A stretch of 25,050 bases of DNA from IMG/VR virus record IMGVR_UViG_3300025769_000780, positions 1 to 25,050 of that record. One strand, written 5' to 3'. The translations under genes and the position numbers were made by a program. Every line of letters starts with the position of its first letter. Within the stretch, counting starts at the first letter, position 1. Source of the stretch: a virus. The notes under the pieces are model-generated. The model saw nothing but the letters and a program-made list of their open reading frames with translations, searched no databases and was not told the DNA's origin. This document shows positions 1 through 8,398 of the stretch, piece by piece.

Positions 1-989
1 ACACCGTGTGCGCCAGGATGGTACACTCCGAGAGTCAATGCACAGTCAACGAATCCACGCTCACCGCCACCAAGATTTGGAAGGCGAGTTGATCCCATTG
101 GGATAAGCTCGTGAATACCGTAGTATTCTGGGTTTACGATGTAACCGGAACCAGTAGCTGTGTTGCCACCGAAGTTAGGCGCGCAGTCAGGATTTTGGTT
201 AACAATGGAGACAACACCATGATCGGACTCATAGAGGTCAACAGATAGCTTGATGCTACCGCTGTTGCCGTCGTAGTTCACTGTACGAACATTGTCCGTA
301 GCAGAAGCACTTGTGCGAGCGAAGTCAGCAATAACTTGGCGTAGGCCAGTGTCAGCAACAAGCATAAGATTGTTTGCGGAACCGGTTACACGGAAGATCG
401 AGCTGATGATGCCGTTAAGAGCTGATTCGCTGAATGCAGTTGCATTAGCTTCAGTTGTTGTGTAGATGCTGTCAGCAGGTGTGCGGAATGTAGCAGGTAC
501 ATCAGCAGGTCCAGCAGAATCAAGCCAGTCGCCAAGTCCACGAAGTGCGTTGGCTGTGCCTGCACCGTTTTCTGTAGCTGAATCTTGAGTGCCAGCAATA
601 GTGGCTTCAACGTCGCGCTTTAGTTCGCGGATAGCTTTGGCTTCTGCTTGAGCAATCTTAGCGGGACCAACGGAATCGACAGCTTCTTGCATATCGGAAA
701 CCATGTAATCACGGCGGAACTTTTGAACGCGGTTACCAAGCTTTGCACGGCCAGCGAACTGGTCAGTGAATGCTGTTACGTCAGCACCTTCAGAGATACC
801 AGCAGTGCTGGGAGCCGAAAGGCTGTCGACAGTCCACTCAACGAATGTAGCGGATGCGCGTTGTTTATTGGCGGACGAAAGGATAGGAGTCTCTTCGGGA
901 GCGAGGATAGTCAAGACATCAGTCAAGTCTTCGCGATTGGAGACACCCGAACCTGTATTTGTAGTATCGAATGTATTTGAGAATGACAT
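1..989 (-). CDS. Major capsid protein, SU10/DUF5309-like (3' end cut by window edge)
   Basis: The reading frame opens at the ATG whose complement is 987-989 and stays open for 329 codons to the left edge, so the C-terminus is missing. The N-terminal region contains SNREDLTDVLTILAPEETPIL followed shortly by VEWTVDSL. In the SU10/DUF5309 major capsid family a GNREDL...I.P.ETP segment followed by a W-x-(T/V)-D-(S/T)-L segment is typical. The rest is a mix of Gly/Ala/Ser/Thr-rich capsid-like sequence without membrane segments. It follows a scaffold-like gene and, upstream, a portal gene, the usual head order. The 26-nt gap before it is A/T-rich with AACTAA and no Shine-Dalgarno site. The family assignment comes from remembered motifs; the capsid role is supported by position as well. 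Confidence 0.85.
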   Translation of the reverse strand, partial: MSFSNTFDTTNTGSGVSNREDLTDVLTILAPEETPILSSANKQRASATFVEWTVDSLSAPSTAGISEGADVTAFTDQFAGRAKLGNRVQKFRRDYMVSDMQEAVDSVGPAKIAQAEAKAIRELKRDVEATIAGTQDSATENGAGTANALRGLGDWLDSAGPADVPATFRTPADSIYTTTEANATAFSESALNGIISSIFRVTGSANNLMLVADTGLRQVIADFARTSASATDNVRTVNYDGNSGSIKLSVDLYESDHGVVSIVNQNPDCAPNFGGNTATGSGYIVNPEYYGIHELIPMGSTRLPNLGGGERGFVDCALTLGVYHPGAHG

Positions 990-1015
990 TTTATTTAATG
1001 ATTAGTTTTAATGAG

Positions 1016-2104
1016 TTAAAGGCGTGAAGCCATTTGTAGTTTTCTAAGTGCAGCAAAATCACGAGCGTTACCCGATTTTTGGAATTGACTTTGCAAATCC
1101 TTGAGTGCCTTTGCAGTTCTTGATGGGGACTTAGCAGCGTTTGCATTACTTGTTGTCGCACCCTTGGGTGGTGTAAGTTTCATGCTTGGCTTACCTTCAG
1201 CTATTGGTTTACGACCATAGATACTGTTTGCCGCGTGAGCGAACCAGTAATCCAATTGACCCGCAACATCCGGAGCTTCCCTTGATATGATCTCTTTCAT
1301 TTTTTGAAAACGAGCATCATTCACTGTAGCTTCGTACTGTTTGCGTACATCATTGTCCTCACCTTCTAGCCAGGATAGCTCTTCTTTGGCTCTCTGCTTG
1401 AAAGCAACTTCCATATTTTGAGCCGTTTCTCTGGCTTGTATTTTAGAAAGTTGATCAGGAAGAAAGGTCTTCTGAGCCTTACGCGCCTGTAGTAGGGATT
1501 TACGGACTTCCGCCTTCGTCATTTCTTTGCCTTCGATCTCAGTAATGACATCGTCAGCCGCATAGTCAGCACCTTCAAAAAGAAGGTCCTCAGCCCAATC
1601 GACTATTTGCTCAATCTCTTGAGCCTTATCTTGAAGGCTTTCAATTGAATCTAAATTTCCAAATGGGTTATTTTCTATTTTCTTTTTTGACTCCAGGGGA
1701 TCCTTCTGTTGAAGCGAAGCCTCTAGTTTAGCCAGTTTTTCTTCTGCCGTTTTTCGTCTTGCGGTAAGTTCCCCAAAACGAGCCACAGCTTTACTGCCTA
1801 ACTTATCAGCTAGTTCCCGTAATTCTTCTTCGGACGCGTTGTCCAAATCAATCTGTGAAAGAACATCCTCGGATGCTGATTCAACTTCTGGTTCACCTTC
1901 TTCGGCTTCTTGAGTTTCCTCAATGACCTCTTCGGGTGTCTCTTCCGTTTCCTCTTCGACAACTGGTTCTGATTTTTCCTCAGCACTTGGCTCAGGAGTC
2001 ATCTGCCCCAATCGGCGATTTGCAAAATCCGTTACGGATATATTAGTATTGTCCACTGGTATTGTATCTGCCCCAGAGTCAGCAGTCGTGATTTCATCTG
2101 TCAT
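1016..2104 (-). CDS. Head scaffolding-like protein
   Basis: This gene encodes about 362 residues from the ATG at 2104. The frame extends to a GTG at 2113, but the ATG (MTDEITTADSG) is preferred and has a weak GAGTGG about 8 nt upstream. The first 100 residues are extremely acidic, with runs of Glu and Val (EEKSEPVVEEETEETPEE). They are followed by a Lys/Glu/Gln-rich, coiled-coil-like middle (about 100-270) and a basic Ser/Lys/Ala-rich tail ending in ARDFAALRKLQMASRL. A charged helical protein with a basic C-terminus immediately before the capsid gene is what phage scaffolds look like. In T7-like phages the basic C-terminus contacts the coat; applying that here is inference. No enzyme motif was seen. 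Confidence 0.7.
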   Translation of the reverse strand: MTDEITTADSGADTIPVDNTNISVTDFANRRLGQMTPEPSAEEKSEPVVEEETEETPEEVIEETQEAEEGEPEVESASEDVLSQIDLDNASEEELRELADKLGSKAVARFGELTARRKTAEEKLAKLEASLQQKDPLESKKKIENNPFGNLDSIESLQDKAQEIEQIVDWAEDLLFEGADYAADDVITEIEGKEMTKAEVRKSLLQARKAQKTFLPDQLSKIQARETAQNMEVAFKQRAKEELSWLEGEDNDVRKQYEATVNDARFQKMKEIISREAPDVAGQLDYWFAHAANSIYGRKPIAEGKPSMKLTPPKGATTSNANAAKSPSRTAKALKDLQSQFQKSGNARDFAALRKLQMASRL

Positions 2105-2174
2105 AATTTCCACTCATTTACGCCGAGAGATTGCGATGCGTTAATATAACACAGGTGAACAGTTATTGTTCAGC

Positions 2175-2393
2175 CTAGAAATTTTCGCGGTGACGATTAC
2201 TTAATTCCTGCCAGCTTGATAACTGCAATAGCTGATCATAAGTAATAATTCGTCCGGATACCTGCTGAATGGTGTCGCTTGTAGCTTCGTGTAGTTCCTC
2301 GATTGCCTCTTCTCTGAGGTCATGAACCATTTTCATGAACCTAGCAAAAGCCTCATAGTTATGAAGTGTTTTTATATCGTCTTGGATATTCAT
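2175..2393 (-). CDS. Small helical protein of the head module, unknown function
   Basis: A 72-residue, largely helical protein rich in Glu, Arg and His (MVHDLREEAIEELHEATSD near residues 23-41). Its ATG begins one base after the lysozyme stop codon (TAA-T-ATG), so the two are probably translated by coupling. There is no Shine-Dalgarno site. It lies between the lysozyme and the scaffold-like gene. I do not recognise a family. Size and position suggest a minor head or assembly factor, but nothing in the sequence proves that. Confidence 0.6.
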   Translation of the reverse strand: MNIQDDIKTLHNYEAFARFMKMVHDLREEAIEELHEATSDTIQQVSGRIITYDQLLQLSSWQELSNRHRENF

Positions 2394-2394
2394 A

Positions 2395-2922
2395 TTATTT
2401 TGCTGCGGAACGCATTACTTGAACCATTCTAGGACCTCTATCTTTTACTTGCTTGTACCACTTACTGTCAATCATTTCATCGGCAGCTACATTGTAGTCA
2501 TTGTTCATGAGGCCAGCCTTCATCTTTTCAAACTTGTTAAGTTTAGTCAAACCTAAGTTGAACGCCATATCTACTAGGGTCATTTTAACTGCTTCGGGTC
2601 TTTTAGCAAAGTTAGGATCATAGGACTGAGCGTCCTTGAATGCTTGAGTTAGGCTATAATTATAAAGGGTTTTTGTTTCCTTGTCAGTAAGTTCTCGACC
2701 AGCAAACAATTCATTGATATCAATTCCTTCCTTCTTTAGGATCTTACGATTAGCGGGTTCCTCGAGATTGAATCCAATGCCTATCGTTCGCTTGCCCTTA
2801 GTGTCCTTGTAAACCTTTGATTTGTTTCCCTCATTAAGGACAAACATATCATAGAAATTATTGGCACGCTGTTCGCGGACTCGTTGTTGAGCGAGTTGTT
2901 GGGTGCTTTGATTATCAGCCAT
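2395..2922 (-). CDS. T4-type lysozyme (glycoside hydrolase family 24)
   Basis: A 175-residue protein starting at MADNQSTQ. The catalytic triad of T4 lysozyme is visible with exact spacing: Glu31 in NEG, Asp40 in KDTKG and Thr46 in RTIGIGF (E-x8-D-x5-T). T4 lysozyme is 164 residues, so this is a full-length single domain with a short Gln/Arg-rich N-terminal extension. It cleaves the N-acetylmuramic acid to N-acetylglucosamine bond of peptidoglycan. There is no signal peptide or N-terminal membrane segment, so release would need a holin, or the enzyme is packaged in the virion. It sits between portal and scaffold rather than in a lysis cassette. The frame is open upstream to 3318 but that stretch overlaps the portal gene; the start after the AACTAA-containing leader is preferred. 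Confidence 0.92.
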   Translation of the reverse strand: MADNQSTQQLAQQRVREQRANNFYDMFVLNEGNKSKVYKDTKGKRTIGIGFNLEEPANRKILKKEGIDINELFAGRELTDKETKTLYNYSLTQAFKDAQSYDPNFAKRPEAVKMTLVDMAFNLGLTKLNKFEKMKAGLMNNDYNVAADEMIDSKWYKQVKDRGPRMVQVMRSAAK

Positions 2923-2950
2923 AGTGTAAGTATTAGTTAATAAAATAATA

Positions 2951-5041
2951 CTACATATTCTGAGTGTCAACATTACCCATCTGTGCAGGGGCTGTGCCGA
3001 CTCGACCAATCTGGGCGTTCTGCGCTTGCTGCATCTGGAAGGTATATTGACCCTGGTATTTCTCCATCCGTCCCCGGAATGCTTCATCCTGCTGTAGACG
3101 CTGTTGAATGTCCGGCTGCTGGGCGTATTGCTGTAGGACTTGCATAGCAATCTGCGCGCCTGTAGGACGTGCCGGCATTTCAATACCTGCAAAAATCTTT
3201 GTAAGATCATCGGTAACATTCTTAACCATTTCTTGTTGAGCATCTTGTGCAGGTTGCAGAACAGCATCAGCCATGACTGGATCAATGCTAGCGGCTGCAA
3301 TGTCAAGTAGTCCATCAATATTCATTCGGTTATTAACATTGAGTTGGTTCAATGCAACGAACCCTTGTAGTTTCTTTTCTACTGTTTCTGGATCACTGTC
3401 AAGAACATCAAAGTTAATCATGATGTCAAAGTTCTCATTAGGATTACCCTTGTTCATTACTTGAGGGTCAGGGATGCCTGTTACCTGGAAGAAGACTTCA
3501 TCGGGTCCAAATCTCTGGAAGCATTTATAGGCCATGCGAATAACCTCGGCTACGTGGCTAAGGTACTTATCAACCATGAACTGCTGTCTGGATTGAGACA
3601 TTGGGTCATTCGTATCCAGTCCAATCATTCTGTCAGCTTGATTGATTAGTGTTTGTTCCATCTCAAGCGATCCTTGATTGTACGCGGGGGTAGGAGCGAA
3701 GTCCAAATCTCCTTTACGGCGGTATGGAATCATACGACCTGGACCCCAGTCATTGGGTGCTTGACCCACTGGGTGCAAGATAGGAGGTAGGGTAGCTAGG
3801 CTATTGCGGTCAATCCGTGAATCACGCTCTACCTTTACTTGGTTCTGAATACCACGAAGAATACTGGGAACGGTGGATACATCATAGAGACGCTTAGTGT
3901 CCTCGGACAAGCGTGTCACTACTACTGGATAGTCTTCGTATCCGTTAAGTAGCTCGAACTTTGCATATCCGGGAGTCCCAGTGCCATCATCTCCATCAAA
4001 GTTCTTATGAAATACTGTGCAATAAATTCCTTCGGAGCCATCCTCTTCGTTAATAAGTCTCTGGTATCCGTAAACAATTTCAATCAGTTCATCAGCTTCG
4101 TATGCAGTATCCGTGAGGCTCATGCTTCGACGGCCTTCTTCGTATCGCTCAAGGCTGTCAATGTTGACCCCTCGGTATCTTTCGATCATCATATCCACGA
4201 AGTCCTGATCCCAACCATCGGTTGTTACCTTTAGTTCTAATTCCTGTGGAGTATAATACGTTTTCCAAAAGCAATACGGTGCGCGCTGCGGATCAGTTAC
4301 ATATGGAGGAAAGACGAAGTCACCATCAGGTGCTAGGGTCTTGACCTCCGGGCAATTAATTTGACGACGCACGACGGGCAGTTTCGCGATTCCTTTTTTG
4401 CGTAGATCTTTGAGTGCGGTCCTTGCTCGCTTTTCCGTAACGCCGTCAAAAACTTGCTGCATAAGCAGGATGAGTTCTTCATCGTTTTCGCCTTGCTCAA
4501 CAGCTTGAAAGATTTCTGGAGATATTTGTGCGATCTGCTGGAGGTCAATCTCTTGCTCAAAGGAGCGATCCTCCATGTGCCAGCCAACATAAGTGACTAG
4601 TAGTCCACGCTCGAGCAGGTAGTTAGCACCGAGTTCCATCTCCCTGTAGAAGCGGGGAATGTATCCGGATCGTATCATCCACTTAAGGAAACCTGATACC
4701 AATTTGCTACGGGCAATGTCTCCACTCTCCACGGGGAAGGCTCTGACGTTAGCCCTCTTGAGTGCGGACATGAATAGGGATGAAAGTTTCGTGATGCGTT
4801 CATCAATAATATGGCACTCACTATCGCTAGCACCTTCCCAAGGGAATGCGTCCGCGCCATGCTTGCGGTGATCACGGCTCTTGCCCGGCCACCAGTTCCG
4901 CCTGTCATCGTAGCTAGTACGACATAAATCAAAATAACCTTCTAGCTCAGTTACTGTTTCCTCGTAGGCAAATCGGAGAGTTTGAATGTCCGGCTCGTCA
5001 CTAACGTAAGTAAGGGCCTTTGAAATATTATTGTTCTGCAT
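2951..5041 (-). CDS. Portal protein
   Basis: A 696-residue protein in the size range of podovirus portals. The N-terminal third (YFDLCRTSYDDRRNWWPGKSRD, then DAFPWEGASDSECHIIDERI) matches the pattern of marine phage portal proteins. The middle holds an Asp/Gly-rich wing-like region (DGDDGTGTPGYAKFELLNGY), and a helical region containing LINQADRMIG follows at roughly 490-500. The C-terminus is Gln/Met-rich (QQYAQQPDIQQRLQQDEAF), typical of the barrel or crown end. The dodecameric portal would sit at the packaging vertex, bind TerL and join the tail. Its start overlaps the upstream gene by 14 nt. The assignment rests on length, sequence feel and gene order (TerL, portal, scaffold, capsid); no single motif is decisive. 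Confidence 0.88.
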   Translation of the reverse strand: MQNNNISKALTYVSDEPDIQTLRFAYEETVTELEGYFDLCRTSYDDRRNWWPGKSRDHRKHGADAFPWEGASDSECHIIDERITKLSSLFMSALKRANVRAFPVESGDIARSKLVSGFLKWMIRSGYIPRFYREMELGANYLLERGLLVTYVGWHMEDRSFEQEIDLQQIAQISPEIFQAVEQGENDEELILLMQQVFDGVTEKRARTALKDLRKKGIAKLPVVRRQINCPEVKTLAPDGDFVFPPYVTDPQRAPYCFWKTYYTPQELELKVTTDGWDQDFVDMMIERYRGVNIDSLERYEEGRRSMSLTDTAYEADELIEIVYGYQRLINEEDGSEGIYCTVFHKNFDGDDGTGTPGYAKFELLNGYEDYPVVVTRLSEDTKRLYDVSTVPSILRGIQNQVKVERDSRIDRNSLATLPPILHPVGQAPNDWGPGRMIPYRRKGDLDFAPTPAYNQGSLEMEQTLINQADRMIGLDTNDPMSQSRQQFMVDKYLSHVAEVIRMAYKCFQRFGPDEVFFQVTGIPDPQVMNKGNPNENFDIMINFDVLDSDPETVEKKLQGFVALNQLNVNNRMNIDGLLDIAAASIDPVMADAVLQPAQDAQQEMVKNVTDDLTKIFAGIEMPARPTGAQIAMQVLQQYAQQPDIQQRLQQDEAFRGRMEKYQGQYTFQMQQAQNAQIGRVGTAPAQMGNVDTQNM

Positions 5042-5294
5042 TTAGTCTATTTTTAATTAGTTGAAGCATACTAGCCAGATGTGTTCTGGAACTGCCTATC
5101 TTATCACATAACTCTATGTTTGTCATGGGAACTTTGGACTCATGCTTTACGTGTCGTTTGAAAGTCTCCCACATTATTAGGCGATCCCTGTTCTGCTGAT
5201 TCCATTTGTAATCCAACGTTAGGTTCTCGTCCTCGACCTCTCCGGTCTCAGGATTCCTTGCATAAAATAGCTTTGTTCTATCAACCTTTGACAT
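5028..5294 (-). CDS. Small HTH-like protein between terminase and portal
   Basis: An 88-residue protein from MSKVDRTKLF. A start 13 codons upstream would give a 53-nt overlap with the preceding gene, so the internal ATG, with a 14-nt overlap, is preferred. It is basic. The C-terminal segment MTNIELCDKIGSSRTHLASM followed by LQLIKNRL has the helix-turn-helix rhythm of a winged-helix recognition unit: a short helix, a Gly-Ser-Ser turn, then a second helix. The N-terminal part mentions no known motif (ARNPETGEVEDENL). It could bind DNA or assist packaging. This is a weak structural inference and the protein is otherwise unrecognised. Confidence 0.55.
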   Translation of the reverse strand: MSKVDRTKLFYARNPETGEVEDENLTLDYKWNQQNRDRLIMWETFKRHVKHESKVPMTNIELCDKIGSSRTHLASMLQLIKNRLNAEQ

Positions 5295-5652
5295 AACGGT
5301 AACTGACTCCTGTTTCTGATTCAATGGCTTCAAAGCAGATCATCTTACCTAAGAATCTGTCCTTCAACCTGTTAGGCAGGAGGACTGGAACTTTCTTTCC
5401 GATTTCTACGAAGTGAACCATGTTGAACCTAGGGTTCGGGCAAATGGATAGTACCTTGCCCGTGTAATGCTTAGGTATTATTTCATTAATAAATAGACCG
5501 TCGGACAGGATGTCCTGACCTTCTGGGCTGATCCAAGTGTTCTTGCCTTTACCGCTGATATATTCAGGCGGTAGTTTTTCGTGGGCTATTTGTAGGGCTT
5601 CATCAAAATCAGTATTATGATATTCGGTGAACTCAGTTAATTTAATTTTCAT
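5281..5652 (-). CDS. Unknown protein downstream of TerL, possible small beta domain
   Basis: A 123-residue protein. Its ATG overlaps the TerL stop by one base (TAATG) and has a perfect Shine-Dalgarno AAGGAGG about 6 nt upstream, encoded in the last codons of TerL. The N-terminal half is helical (DFDEALQIAHEKLPPEYI). The C-terminal half alternates hydrophobic and charged residues (GKVLSICPNPRFNMVHF, then KVPVLLPNRLKDRFLGKM), suggesting a small OB-like or SH3-like beta barrel. Partners are likely among the packaging proteins because the gene is locked into that operon. No family is recognised. Confidence 0.6.
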   Translation of the reverse strand: MKIKLTEFTEYHNTDFDEALQIAHEKLPPEYISGKGKNTWISPEGQDILSDGLFINEIIPKHYTGKVLSICPNPRFNMVHFVEIGKKVPVLLPNRLKDRFLGKMICFEAIESETGVSYRYVKG

Positions 5653-7301
5653 TAGTATCCTCCTTGTTGTTTTCTGGTTATCCCCATATCAGAGGATGCG
5701 AAGTAGTCCGGACCCATACCACCATTTGACATACGCAAGTAACGGATGAGGTCAAAAAAGTCCTTGAGTGCTTCGTCCGCTTTACCAGCAGCGTTGTAAT
5801 TAATCATGCTCTCAATAAGATTCCCGCAGTCCTGATGCACGTAGCACCGTGGTCTATTGGCGGGATCAAGGTCATAGTTCGGATTATAGAAGAACCAATC
5901 GTCCAGGCTTGTGTTACCTATGCCCTCCTGCTGTCCGTCCGACGGGGTAAAGTTCATACCGAAGTCATAGAAAGCCGTGAATAGATCCACATTGTTCTCA
6001 TTCTCCTTAGCAAAGAATCTGGAGTCACCTATACGTTCCGTGACCTCAATACCTAGCTCCTCTTCAATTTCCTCAAATAGTTCACAGTACCTCTGCACGT
6101 CGTAGCCTATCTTATCTGAGGCTGGACCCTTGCGCCATTTCGGGTCACCGAACAATGCCCACTCACCGTAGGTATCTCTGTCCGGCCACTCCCGTCGTAT
6201 AAATATCTCCTCGTCCTCGGATACTCCTGCCCATATTGCTACATAGTTTCTGGCAAAGGCGGGGTCAACTACCTGATACCAGGTAAGGGACTTCTTGTCA
6301 GGGAAGGTCATCCCGTATTTGTTTGGCTCCTCGCTCAGAACATTGACCTCCGGGCTGAAGTTAGGTAGCAGTGAAGTCATTGACTTCGTAGGTAATCCGT
6401 AGGCACGGACCATGATCGTATCACGGTTCGCGTTCTTTAGGTCCTTAGCTATGCGGTCATAACCGCCAAAGGGGTTCTCGTCGGAGTGCAAGTAAACAAC
6501 ACCAGCATCTCGTTCGGGGCTGTATTGAATCACGGGAACCTGTTCACCGTTAAGCAGGGACGCGGTCTTAGTCTCGAGCGTCTCAGCACCCTTTAGGTAA
6601 TCCGAAACAAATGGTGTGTATCCGTCAATAGGAGTAAAGCCCAGCAGCATCTTACTGTCTCTGGTCGCTAGGCGGAAGCGTAGGGTGTTGACCAAAGCAG
6701 CATCCCCTAGGTATTCGTCCAGCCAAGCCCCAATATTTGTTCCTGTAGGGTTACGGAAACCGAACTCAAAACCTTCTAGGATGGTTTGGTTATTACTGAA
6801 CTGGGTATATGTCTTGAAGTCCACCCTAGTCCTAGTGTCCGGAAAGATAAAGGAACTGCCCGTGAACCCGTTCTGCATACTGAAGTTAATGTACCCATCA
6901 ATACTCTTGGTCTTCCTGCGAAACTCTCTGGGCATCATCTCCCAGATTGCGGCCTGCTGTACCTTGATGGACGTGTCCGCGTTTTGACTGAAGCATACCA
7001 CATGTCCGTCCATGTTCTCGGTCACGGATTCCATGACCATCTTGGCGCATCCCGTTGTCTTTCCGCTTCTGTTCCCCCCAAAGGTAATGACCTCGTCGTA
7101 GTCCTGTAGGGCATCGCGCATCCTGCTCCAGCCTGGTAACTCAAATCCGTGACGAAGTGGATCCTCCTCCGCTGACTTTATCCTACCCTCGTGTGCTTCG
7201 TGCAGCGCAACCAATAACTTGGGATCCGCCTCACCTAGGATAACTATCTCCTCATCGGTAGGGGCTTCGAGGGCCGGGTGCTTTGTGAACTCAATGGTCA
7301 T
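5652..7301 (-). CDS. terL: Terminase large subunit
   Basis: A 549-residue ATPase and nuclease that pumps DNA into the prohead and cuts it. Walker A is FGGNRSGKTT at about residues 74-83. Walker B is IGAWLDE at about 190-196, with Asp-Glu as the metal-binding and catalytic acids. The coupling motif region is LLGFTPIDG near 219-227. The nuclease domain starts with YQVVDPAF, with the first metal-binding Asp near residue 346, and further acidic clusters follow (IGDSRF near 435). The length fits phage TerL. The start codon overlaps the upstream gene by 4 nt (ATGA), and the preceding GAG-GAA-GAG-GAA codons provide an SD-like AGAGG. Confidence 0.96.
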   Translation of the reverse strand: MTIEFTKHPALEAPTDEEIVILGEADPKLLVALHEAHEGRIKSAEEDPLRHGFELPGWSRMRDALQDYDEVITFGGNRSGKTTGCAKMVMESVTENMDGHVVCFSQNADTSIKVQQAAIWEMMPREFRRKTKSIDGYINFSMQNGFTGSSFIFPDTRTRVDFKTYTQFSNNQTILEGFEFGFRNPTGTNIGAWLDEYLGDAALVNTLRFRLATRDSKMLLGFTPIDGYTPFVSDYLKGAETLETKTASLLNGEQVPVIQYSPERDAGVVYLHSDENPFGGYDRIAKDLKNANRDTIMVRAYGLPTKSMTSLLPNFSPEVNVLSEEPNKYGMTFPDKKSLTWYQVVDPAFARNYVAIWAGVSEDEEIFIRREWPDRDTYGEWALFGDPKWRKGPASDKIGYDVQRYCELFEEIEEELGIEVTERIGDSRFFAKENENNVDLFTAFYDFGMNFTPSDGQQEGIGNTSLDDWFFYNPNYDLDPANRPRCYVHQDCGNLIESMINYNAAGKADEALKDFFDLIRYLRMSNGGMGPDYFASSDMGITRKQQGGY

Positions 7302-7546
7302 TCCTCTTCCTCTAAACTATCGGAATCATCCTCGAACTCCCACTCAAAACTTATGTCACTGTCACTGAGTTCCTTCTGCATCTCATGCAAAAGCATCCTT
7401 CCTGCTGGTAGGTGATTGTAATCATAAAATAGCTCACCCTGCTCGTCCATAACTATGAAGCAGTAATTCTCAAAATGCTCTCCAAGGATACCACGAATCT
7501 GGTCATAGATCGGGTCATAGCTGGAATCCGTGATTGATCTAGGCAT
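7298..7546 (-). CDS. Small acidic protein between TerS and TerL
   Basis: An 82-residue protein with a strongly acidic tail (SFEWEFEDDSDSLEEEE). It overlaps TerS by 8 nt and TerL by 4 nt, so translation of the three is probably coupled. The N-terminal part is YDPIYDQIRGILGEHF and then a beta-like CFIVMDEQGELFYDY. It has no recognised family. The acidic tail codons double as the ribosome-binding region of terL. A role as a packaging accessory, or a DNA mimic binding TerS, is speculation from charge and position. Confidence 0.6.
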   Translation of the reverse strand: MPRSITDSSYDPIYDQIRGILGEHFENYCFIVMDEQGELFYDYNHLPAGRMLLHEMQKELSDSDISFEWEFEDDSDSLEEEE

Positions 7547-8111
7547 CCTTAACCTCAGCCTCTATTGTCTTAGCTTCCTGTATCCTATCCCTTGCTGCCT
7601 TGATAGTAGCCTCGTAGTCATCCTGGGTGAATACCTTCCTGTCTTCCGTGATTTGTGTAGCTTCACCTCTAGCAGTCAAAGCCTCCCTACCTGCGTTAGC
7701 CTTGGCAATGGATAGCTCCTTTAGGTCACGGAATGATACCTCAAATTCCGGATCACCTTCTAACCTACCACGGACTTTCTCAATGAGGTCCTCTTCCAAT
7801 GAGGACAGGTTCAAGTAGTTCCTGGCCGCTAGTCGGCCAGTTACCTCTCGGAACTTCCCTATGTGGTCAGCATAATCAGTTAAAACAGATATGACTGTAT
7901 CCCGATTGAACTTGTACTTCTTCACAATCTTCGTCTGAGTCTCACCCATAGCGTAGTGATAAAGTATCTCAGCCACCTTCCCTGGGTTACCACGGCTTAG
8001 ACTATTGACCTTCAGCACTTCCTTCTCCCTGCTTACGGCCTGAATACTCTCAGAGATACTGGACATTAAGTCCAGTCGCATCTCATCAGGGGTAGGGTTT
8101 AGGGTACTCAT
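7539..8111 (-). CDS. terS: Terminase small subunit-like protein
   Basis: A 190-residue protein. A helix-turn-helix is visible at about 44-80 (GKVAEILYHYAMGETQTKI, then YKFNRDTVISVLTDY), the usual N-terminal DNA-binding fold of TerS. It is followed by a long charged helical region suited to oligomerisation (LSSLEEDLIEKVRGRL, FRDLKELSIAKANAGREAL) and an acidic C-terminus. It lies two genes ahead of TerL in the same direction. TerS recognises the packaging site and loads TerL. The start at 8111 lies only about 8 nt from the -10 box of the only clear minus-strand promoter, so the mRNA is probably leaderless. Family identity is inferred from fold pattern and position. Confidence 0.75.
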   Translation of the reverse strand: MSTLNPTPDEMRLDLMSSISESIQAVSREKEVLKVNSLSRGNPGKVAEILYHYAMGETQTKIVKKYKFNRDTVISVLTDYADHIGKFREVTGRLAARNYLNLSSLEEDLIEKVRGRLEGDPEFEVSFRDLKELSIAKANAGREALTARGEATQITEDRKVFTQDDYEATIKAARDRIQEAKTIEAEVKDA

Positions 8112-8118
8112 TATGTCT

Positions 8119-8147
8119 TTGATAGGAAGGACTTAGATACATGTCAA
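8119..8147 (-). promoter_or_regulatory. Late-gene promoter (sigma70 type), minus strand
   Basis: On the minus strand, TTGACA (8142-8147) is separated by exactly 17 bp from TATCAA (8119-8124). Transcription would start near 8112, essentially at the A of the TerS ATG at 8111. It diverges from the plus-strand promoter at 8189-8217. Confidence 0.65.
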
Positions 8148-8188
8148 GTTTTTCTTCCCTCTGGATCAAAAATAATTGGATTTTTTGC

Positions 8189-8217
8189 TTGACAGAGATT
8201 TTCGTGCTACATAGAAT
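8189..8217 (+). promoter_or_regulatory. Early promoter (sigma70 type), plus strand
   Basis: TTGACA (8189-8194), a 17-bp spacer and TAGAAT (8212-8217), preceded by an AT-rich stretch (8166-8188). This is the best promoter match in the control region and fires toward the early genes beginning at 9106, leaving a very long leader of almost 900 nt. Confidence 0.75.
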
Positions 8218-8398
8218 CCGGAATCTCCGCTGGAACAAAGGAGCATTAGAGCAGTGACCCTACTGAGTAATACAAGGGTAGTATGCGGATAGTATGGCCT
8301 ATGAGTTATCTATTTTTTAAAGGGGTGTCTGATGATATACACTTAACAGTCGCGCAGGCACGCTGACCCCCTCCTCCCCCCTTAGCGAGACCTAGCTT

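Noticed and set aside
2923-3318. In-frame upstream extension of the lysozyme
   Set aside because: It overlaps the portal gene and reads as Arg/Leu-rich shadow sequence; the lysozyme has its own leader and ATG at 2922.
8329-8335. CTGATGA, a possible hammerhead ribozyme core
   Set aside because: No GAA box or matching stems at the required spacing downstream.
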